Assembly (NCBI GenBank): GCA_009760855.2
Contig: WPIO01000001.1
Coordinates: 12,571,501 to 12,635,500 of the forward strand
Source: Cristatella mucedo
Taxonomy: Eukaryota; Bryozoa; Phylactolaemata; Cristatellidae
Reading direction: 5' to 3'
Length of the DNA: 64,000 nt
Below the pieces are notes generated by a model. It was not told the DNA's origin and did not search any database. It saw nothing but the letters and a program-made list of their open reading frames with translations. Positions 58,545-64,000 of this stretch are shown here, piece by piece. The position numbers and the translations under genes were made by a program. Position 1 is the stretch's first letter. Each line of letters begins with the position of its first letter.

Positions 58545-59277
58545 CGTCAACATTATCAACCTTTGCAAAGCGTATTTGCGGCTTCATGTCGACCCTTCCC
58601 TGTGGAGATACCAGGTTGTCACCTACCAGGGGAGGCGGTACTGCCTTACGCGGCTAGGCTTCAGATTAAATGTAGCGCCTAAGATGATGACCGCCGTATT
58701 AAATTAGGTGCTTTCTATGGACCCACGGGTTCGCGAAGGCACTGACTCATAGGTGGACGATATAATCGCCAACAATGACATTGTCACGAATGAGCGTGTT
58801 ATCTCTCTCTTACGACAGTTCGATCTCAAAGCTAAGCCCCCGGAAAAGTTGGTCGGAGGTCTCGTACTAGGGCTTCGCGTCACTGACCATGGAGGAAAGC
58901 TTAAGTGGGGCAGAGATAACGATGTTGAACCGCTACCTCAGTTCGCGACTCGCAGGCAGCTTTTCTCGTGGTGTGGACAATTAACGGGCCACTTTCCCGT
59001 TGCCGGATGGCTTCGACCAGCCTGCAGCTACGTAAAGAGAGCCACAAAAGACCTGCCGTGGGATGCCGAGGTTACGGAAGACGTCCTTCGGATGGCACAG
59101 GAGATCAGCCGACGCGTGATAAAAGAGGATCCAGTTTCAGGAGTGTGGAGTGTGCCGTCGTCACCCAGCGGACATGTATGGTTTGACGCAAGCAGCTTAG
59201 CGAAAGGCGCCTGCTTGCGAATTGGAGGGCAGACTGTCGAGGATGCCTCTTGGCTTAGAAAGCCAGATGACATTTAA
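58526..59277 (+). pseudogene. pol: RetC RT and RNase H, with TAG in the catalytic motif
   Basis: The RT core continues (NIINLCKAYLRLHVD, YQGRRYCLTRLGF). TAG at 58705-58707 and a second TAG at 58750-58752, which replaces the first residue of the Y/FVDD catalytic motif (the following VDD is intact), break it. The connection region (RRQLFSWCGQLTGHFPVAGW) and RNase H start (HVWFDASSLAKG, Asp near 59185) are open to 59277, where a small deletion after KPDDI causes a stop. The rest of RNase H (59278-59560) is readable in another frame with further stops. Confidence 0.8.
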
Positions 59278-59607
59278 ATCTGGCCGAACTAGAGGCTGTC
59301 ATAAAGGGCCTAAACTTAGCCCCTGCCTGGGGCCGGCGAGAGATCGAATTGTTTACTGACTCGGCCACTGTGCACTCGTGGCTTCGATCGCTTGTCGAAG
59401 GTGATAAGCCAATCCGTACGTGAGGTCTAGGTGAGGCATTGACTCGACGGCGGACAGAAATAATGCGCGACGTAATTAAGGAGTACGACCTTCGGGTGAG
59501 AATACAGCTGTTGCGTTCGGCCGACAACAAAGCAGACCACTTAACAGCAGCCGTGGCTTAAGCCAATATCGATTCTCGCAGCTGCTGCTCCAGCACAAGA
59601 TGTATAC

Positions 59608-60525
59608 GTGCGAGCGATCCACGTTTTGCATCACCTAGGGGTTGACCTTACATTGTACGTGGCCAGGCTCCGCTTCCCCGGCATCTCCGTAACGCAGGAG
59701 ATAGCGGAACGCGTTGTTAAATCGTGCATGCGTTGCCGGTCTGTGGATCCAGCGCCAGTGTCTTGGAGCCATGGACATTTGGACGTAGATTCCAACTGGC
59801 GCCGCCTGGCTATTGATGTTACTTTCTTCAACGGGGTCAATTATTTGACACTTGTCGATAGCAGCCCCAGCAGGTTTGCCATCTGGCGGCGTATACCCGA
59901 CGAGAGCGAGACCTCGGTGGTCCGACACTTGGACGAAATACTCACAGAAAAGGGCCCGCCGTGGCAGCTCTTAATGGACAATTCCGCCACTTTCCAATCG
60001 AACGCTGTTCGCCAACTTTGTGATCGTTGGGGGGTACACGCAATGTATCGCTGTGCCTACCGGTCCTCTGGAAACGGTATAGTAGAGCGAAACCACTTAA
60101 CAATAAAAGGAATGGCAGCCCGGAGTGGGTGGGACATATTGATGATGTTGTACTGGTACAATCTCTCTGCCACCACCGGATTGGACGACGGCTCATCGCC
60201 CTGCCGTCAGCTTTTCTCGTACGAATGGAAACCTCCGATGGCTCACGAGCCTCGCACAGAGAGCTCTGAAGGAAATGACTTGATTCACGGTCAGCGGGGT
60301 TTTTTAAAACCCCCTGGAGCCCGTTGCACTACTCAATGTCCTCAGGGGACAGTTACTGCCCCGGCGGAAGGAGTTGGCATTGAAATTGACGAGCCTGTCA
60401 GACAGCTACGGCCAAGATGTGGCCTGAGACCACCGGCGCGCTATGAGGACTATGTGGTTAAAGTTTGGCCTTCTCGTTGTCTAAGCAGTGGAGAAGAACA
60501 GCTGCTTGCTGCTCTGGCTGCGTAG
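59608..60525 (+). CDS. pol: RetC integrase (open, catalytic triad intact)
   Basis: Integrase of the element, acting in the nucleus on element cDNA ends. The frame covers 305 codons from an internal ATG; in the living element it would be the end of Pol. HHCC finger: HHLGVDLT and CMRCRSVDP. Catalytic residues Asp 59815-59817, Asp 59977-59979 and Glu 60085-60087 have the same 54 and 36 codon spacing as RetA (DX35E). The core includes SGNGIVERNH. The C-terminal module (GQRGFLKPPG, PQGTVT) is like GPY/F but its RRHVSDLR part is altered, and the last residues run beyond the RetA end. Confidence 0.8.
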   Translation: MRAIHVLHHLGVDLTLYVARLRFPGISVTQEIAERVVKSCMRCRSVDPAPVSWSHGHLDVDSNWRRLAIDVTFFNGVNYLTLVDSSPSRFAIWRRIPDESETSVVRHLDEILTEKGPPWQLLMDNSATFQSNAVRQLCDRWGVHAMYRCAYRSSGNGIVERNHLTIKGMAARSGWDILMMLYWYNLSATTGLDDGSSPCRQLFSYEWKPPMAHEPRTESSEGNDLIHGQRGFLKPPGARCTTQCPQGTVTAPAEGVGIEIDEPVRQLRPRCGLRPPARYEDYVVKVWPSRCLSSGEEQLLAALAA

Positions 60526-60552
60526 TTAATTGATCTCCAGATCAGGCGGGCA

Positions 60553-60797
60553 TGTGGTTTTATTTAATTGATGACACTGCCCCTGGTCGCTGTACGAGTG
60601 GGCTGTGACACTCGATGTGGTAGGCAGCCCGGACGTGCTATTAGTGTTTGTTTTGACAAGGGAGTCGGCGGACTCCAGTGGGCGACATGGGCGAGGAGAG
60701 TTGTGCTTTGCCCTGCTCCGTGTGTAGGGAGAATAAACTGGTGGTGTTGCTCGTCGGCTAGCGTTCTGTGCCGCTCGCGACGATAATTCAGACTACA
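60553..60797 (+). repeat. RetC 3' LTR
   Basis: 245 bp, TGTGG to CTACA, preceded by GATCAGGCGGGCA. TTCTC follows at 60798-60802, the right target duplication. Confidence 0.9.
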
Positions 60798-60802
60798 TTC
60801 TC

Positions 60803-61435
60803 ACCAGTGGAGTGTACCTCGGCGACTTTGAAGGCCGCGTCCTGCAGGACGCCGAGCCGGTGGGGAACTTGGTGTACGACCTGAAGCGCCTGCTCAGACG
60901 AGTAATGCCACACTTAAGAAGAATCGCTACTGTACCATCTTTTTTTTAATGGACTGCCGGACACTGTGGCCTCCACCATTAAGGCTTTGCCGGACTGTAA
61001 AACGTCGACGGCCTCTGTGAAGCCAGCCATGGTTCTAATAGCTATGCAACGAGGGCGTGCACACTTTACCGTAGCGTCCCTCGAGCCAGCCTGAGCGACG
61101 TATGCGAACGTCGTCGACAAGCTTACCGCCCGCCTGGCCACCTTACAGGCCGAGCTCCAGCGAATGCGAGTCGAAGCACCGGGCGAATCGGGAGAGCTCG
61201 GACGAGAGTCTGCAGAGGTGCTAGCGGGCTCAGCTCGCCACCGCGAGCGTAGGCAGACGGGAAACTTCTGCGGCCCTAAGAGAGCCCGAAACTTTACTAA
61301 CCGCAGGGCCACACCAAATACCAGACGGCCTCCGGGAAACGGGCGAGGCTCCGCGGCTGGCTGGGGGCCACGGGCCGAGTCTAGAGAGTCCCCTGTTCGG
61401 TATCGAAAAGGGGAACGGATCGCAAGCACGTTCGT
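60803..61435 (+). pseudogene. gag: RetD gag, continuation after the RetC insertion
   Basis: Resumes the capsid with YLGDFEGRVLQDAEP and VYDLKRLLRR near 60820-60900, then FNGLPDTVASTIKAL near 60945-60985. A basic Arg-rich C-terminal region (about 61230-61435) replaces a clear zinc knuckle. Stops and small frame changes are present, for example TGA at about 61093. Confidence 0.65.
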
Positions 61436-61440
61436 CGTTC

Positions 61441-61735
61441 GTGACTGTCGTCTTCGGCGACAAAACTGTATTAGCATTGATCGACACAGGCTCATGCACG
61501 TCTCTAATTAAGGAAGAGGCTTCCCGCCGCTGTACGCCCCCACCGTACCGTCCAACCTGCACGACCTTAAAGACGGCAGCCAATCAGCCTTTTCGGGCCA
61601 TCGAACACTGCAACTAAACCTACGGTTGGTTATAGAGGGCAGATCTGTGTGCCATACTTTTCTCGTTACGAGAGACCTCATCGTTGACATGATCTTAGGC
61701 ACTGATTTGTTAACCTCACAGATGGCTTAACTACA
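61441..61735 (+). pseudogene. pro: RetD protease
   Basis: Aspartic protease domain: VTVVFGDKTVLALIDTGSCT with the intact DTG at about 61483-61491, and the end of the domain DMILGTDLLTSQ near 61687-61725. A one-base frame change at about 61600 separates the halves, and a TAA follows at 61728. Confidence 0.7.
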
Positions 61736-62128
61736 ATTCCAGGAGCCCCCAAATGAAGGATTCCCTCAATTTAAATTGCAATGGCAGCATTGCACTACGG
61801 CGGCAGTGGCTAGCGTTGTGGAGCAGGACGCAGCATTCGAGCTCGATATGCGATGTTTGGTGCCACAGTTCGACATGGATGACGAAACTATAGATATGCC
61901 TTCAGCCCTTAGCCCTGCAGAGGACCGATCGACAGGTTTCGAGCTATCTTCCGGCACCGACCAGGTTCAACCAATATTGTCTATCACCATATTCCAACAG
62001 GTAAAAGCTCACCACCACAGCACGCATCCCTGCGAAACGAATTCCGATGCATCTTCGAGACAAGATCATGGCGCAGTTCAAGCCCGTGGCTGGCACCAGC
62101 TGTTTACACGCCCAAGAAAAATTGCAAC

Positions 62129-63478
62129 GTGCGTATAACAGTAGACTATAGAGAGCTTAATAAACGTACTCCAAAGGACGCTTATCCCTTGCCGCTACCG
62201 GATGAAATTCAGGACCACCTCCATGGATCCAGCGTCTTCAGCACCCTAGACATGAATTCGGGATACTGGCAGGTACCCGTTCATTCCGATGATGTTCAAA
62301 AAACGACATTTACATCCGGGCCAGGACTTGGTGCATTCGCCTTCTTAAAAATGCTATTTGGATTATCCGGAGCTCCGGCCACATTCCAGCGATATATGGA
62401 CTCGGTTTTTCGCAATTTACCCTTCGTTTATAGTTATTTAGACGACGTGATGGTCCACAGCTGCAGCGAGGTGGAGCACATCAAGCATTTGAATATAGTG
62501 TTTTTCAGGCTGCAGAAGGCCGGTTTGACGCTGTCCGGTGGTAAATGCCATATTTTGCAGGCGGAGGTGAAATACTTGGGGCATGTCTTTAACAGAAACG
62601 GCATGCGCCCTGATCCGGAGAAAGTGCACCAAGTCACCGACAGGCCATCTCTGACTTCGGTGTCGGAGCTTCGTGGGTTTCTGGGCTTGGCGTCCTACTA
62701 TCGCCGGTTCATCCAGGGCTTTGCTGATTTGGCCACCCCTTTGCATGCACTGCTTGAGACTGAGACGCCAGACACTTGGGAGCTGACGCAGCAACAGCAA
62801 TTTGAACTACTGAAGGGGGCGCTGGCCATGGTCCCCGGTGCTTGCCTACCCGACGACTGCCGAGCCTTTCGTCGTCTCGACCGACGCCGTGACCAAAGTC
62901 CGGGTGAGATATTGGAGCAAGGAGGTCGAGTGCTGGCGTTCAAGAGCCGTGCCCTGTCTCCTAGTGAACGGAACTATGGCGCCATCCAAAAAGAGTGTCT
63001 GGCACTCATATACGCCTTGAAGGAGTTCAGACACTACCTACTCGGCCGAAAATTTGAGGCCAGAACCGATCATGATCCGCTTGTGTGGCTTAAGGGCCAG
63101 AAAGCTCAAAGGATTCTGGCACACTGGGCTGTCGCCTCGCAGGAATTCGAGTTTGACACCACATACAGGAGAGCGGAGCTCAACACTCACGCAGATGCTC
63201 TGTCGCGCCGACCAACTGAGGACCTGCCAGCGTGTCTCGTCGAGGTTCGGCCGGTGGAAGAGGTAAGCGACCTCACAGAGATGCAGCTGCGAGACCCGTT
63301 TTTAAAGGTCTTGGCAGAGGCACTGGAGGCCGGTTCAAGCCCAGCACCACGTTGGACCCGTCATCCATTACGTCTGTTCCGACAAATGTGGGGCCAGCTG
63401 AAACTGGTCGACGGCATCCTCTACCGCTACCGCCGACGTACGACCGACTACGAGACCACGTTTATTGGGTCAATATGA
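62129..63478 (+). CDS. pol: RetD reverse transcriptase and RNase H
   Basis: Classical Ty3/gypsy RT: RITVDYRELNKRT at the start, STLDMNSGYWQVPV (first catalytic Asp), FLKMLFGLSGAPATFQRYMD and YLDD at 62435-62446. The thumb stretch KYLGHVFNRNGMRPDPEK and LRGFLGLASYYRRFI follow. RNase H is recognisable (SPSERNYGAIQKECLALIYA, Glu; RTDHDPLVWL, Asp), but the first catalytic Asp stretch (FVVSTDA, about 62862-62882) is in another frame because of two compensating indels at about 62835 and 62910. The frame ends at TGA 63476-63478 inside the linker to integrase. Upstream RT sequence (62040-62128) is out of frame. Confidence 0.85.
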   Translation: MRITVDYRELNKRTPKDAYPLPLPDEIQDHLHGSSVFSTLDMNSGYWQVPVHSDDVQKTTFTSGPGLGAFAFLKMLFGLSGAPATFQRYMDSVFRNLPFVYSYLDDVMVHSCSEVEHIKHLNIVFFRLQKAGLTLSGGKCHILQAEVKYLGHVFNRNGMRPDPEKVHQVTDRPSLTSVSELRGFLGLASYYRRFIQGFADLATPLHALLETETPDTWELTQQQQFELLKGALAMVPGACLPDDCRAFRRLDRRRDQSPGEILEQGGRVLAFKSRALSPSERNYGAIQKECLALIYALKEFRHYLLGRKFEARTDHDPLVWLKGQKAQRILAHWAVASQEFEFDTTYRRAELNTHADALSRRPTEDLPACLVEVRPVEEVSDLTEMQLRDPFLKVLAEALEAGSSPAPRWTRHPLRLFRQMWGQLKLVDGILYRYRRRTTDYETTFIGSI

Positions 63479-64000
63479 GCCGAGACGTCGTGCGATATTG
63501 TCGGTCATGTTAGGTATGCCAATCGGTTAAAGAAACACAGCTCGCTAACGCTCCGCTGGTACCGATACCTGTAGGACGGCCGTGGGACATGGTAGCCGTA
63601 GATATTTTGAAGGTTTCCATGTCAGCGAGCGGCTGCGAATACCTACTGGTATTGCAGGACACCTTCACGAAATGGCTCGAGGCCGCGCCTTTGCGAGACA
63701 CAGGCGGAGACAGTTCGAACGGCCCTGTTAAACATTTTCGTTCGTTTCGGTATGCCACGCTTTCTGCACTCCGACTAGGGCAGCAATTTCGAGGCGGAGG
63801 TAATTACTCCGCTCTGCAAGGCTTTCGGCATACACAGGACGCGAACGACGCCTTACCACCCACAAGGAAACGGCATGGTAGAAAGAGCCAACTGAACACT
63901 ACTTACCATGCTGCAAACCTCATGTCTACAATCAGCCGGGATGTGGGAGAGTAATCTTCCACTGCTTTTGCTCGCATATCGTACGGCTCGGCATCAAGCT
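63479..64000 (+). pseudogene. pol: RetD integrase, truncated by the window end
   Basis: Pieces of a Ty3/gypsy integrase. The end of the finger (VVRYCRSC, then TAG at 63510-63512) is followed by PWDMVAVDIL with the first catalytic Asp near 63602. TFTKWLEAAPL comes next, then HSD with the second Asp (about 63770, followed by TAG), and PYHPQGNGMVERAN with the catalytic Glu near 63860-63885. The last two motifs are in a different frame from the first. The 3' end lies outside the window. Confidence 0.75.

Larger units (their letters stand above)
56809..60797 (+). mobile_element. RetC: complete LTR retrotransposon nested in RetD gag
   Basis: 3989 bp with 245-bp LTRs at both ends (TGTGG...CTACA) and TTCTC at 56804-56808 and 60798-60802. 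Internal order gag, protease, RT, RNase H, integrase; the proteins are homologous to those of RetA. The LTRs differ at about 16 of 245 positions by eye, so the insertion is older than RetA. In-frame TAGs and frameshifts break gag and RT; integrase is fully open. Confidence 0.9.
56319..64000 (+). mobile_element. RetD: Ty3/gypsy LTR retrotransposon, runs off the window
   Basis: 5' LTR 56319-56660, tRNA-iMet primer site, short gag part to 56808, then an insertion of RetC (56809-60797) with target duplication, and continuation of gag at 60803. Protease about 61441-61735, RT and RNase H 62100-63300, and integrase to the window end follow in the order typical of Ty3/gypsy. Many indels and stops show it is dead. 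The 3' LTR is outside the window. Confidence 0.85.

Overview
This is nuclear DNA of an animal, very probably an arthropod. A tick is my best guess, from general memory of retrotransposon-rich genomes with expanded fem-1-like genes, but nothing in the window proves the species. The genes have spliceosomal introns (GTGAGA donor, TTTGTAG acceptor), AATAAA poly(A) signals, LTR and non-LTR retroelements and long di- and trinucleotide microsatellites. There is no bacterial gene organisation.

The window is a tandem array of about 13.3-13.6 kb units. Each unit carries one two-exon gene for a FEM-1-like protein (ankyrin repeats, TPR-like middle, C-terminal VHL/Elongin box, i.e. a substrate receptor of a cullin-2 ubiquitin ligase). 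This is followed by a 3' flank with a LINE 3' end and a TA/TG microsatellite, then a decayed Ty3/gypsy-type LTR element (here RetB). Unit 0 is only a RetB tail (1-1557). Unit 1 is 1558-19909 (FEM-1 copy 1 at 1880-4002, plus a 4.7-kb insertion of a better preserved element, RetA, at 10004-14704). Unit 2 is 19910-33203 (copy 2, 20235-22357). Unit 3 is 33204 to about 46290 (divergent copy 3, 33533-35677). Then comes a rearranged junction (46291-47172), a partial unit (47173-50514) and a broken FEM-1 copy 4 (50696-52859).

The right-hand 10 kb is a nested stack of LTR elements. A minus-strand RetA/B-like fragment (about 54286-56318) is interrupted by RetD (56319 to beyond the window end; classical Ty3/gypsy with a tRNA-iMet primer site). 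RetD is itself interrupted in gag by RetC (56809-60797), with matching 245-bp LTRs and a TTCTC target duplication.

The most interesting biology is the array. Intron-containing FEM-1 genes have been multiplied at DNA level with LTR elements between them. The copies are mosaics: copy 2's gene is nearly identical to copy 1, but its 3' flank matches unit 3. The residue aligned with the C-degron-binding Asp126 of vertebrate FEM1C is replaced in every copy, while the other key Asp is kept in copies 1, 2 and 4. This suggests a locally amplified, recombining family of ligase receptors with changed substrate recognition. RetA also shows a textbook -1 frameshift heptamer joining gag to protease, and a 79-bp repeat of unequal copy number in its two LTRs.

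No rRNA, tRNA or CRISPR feature was seen.
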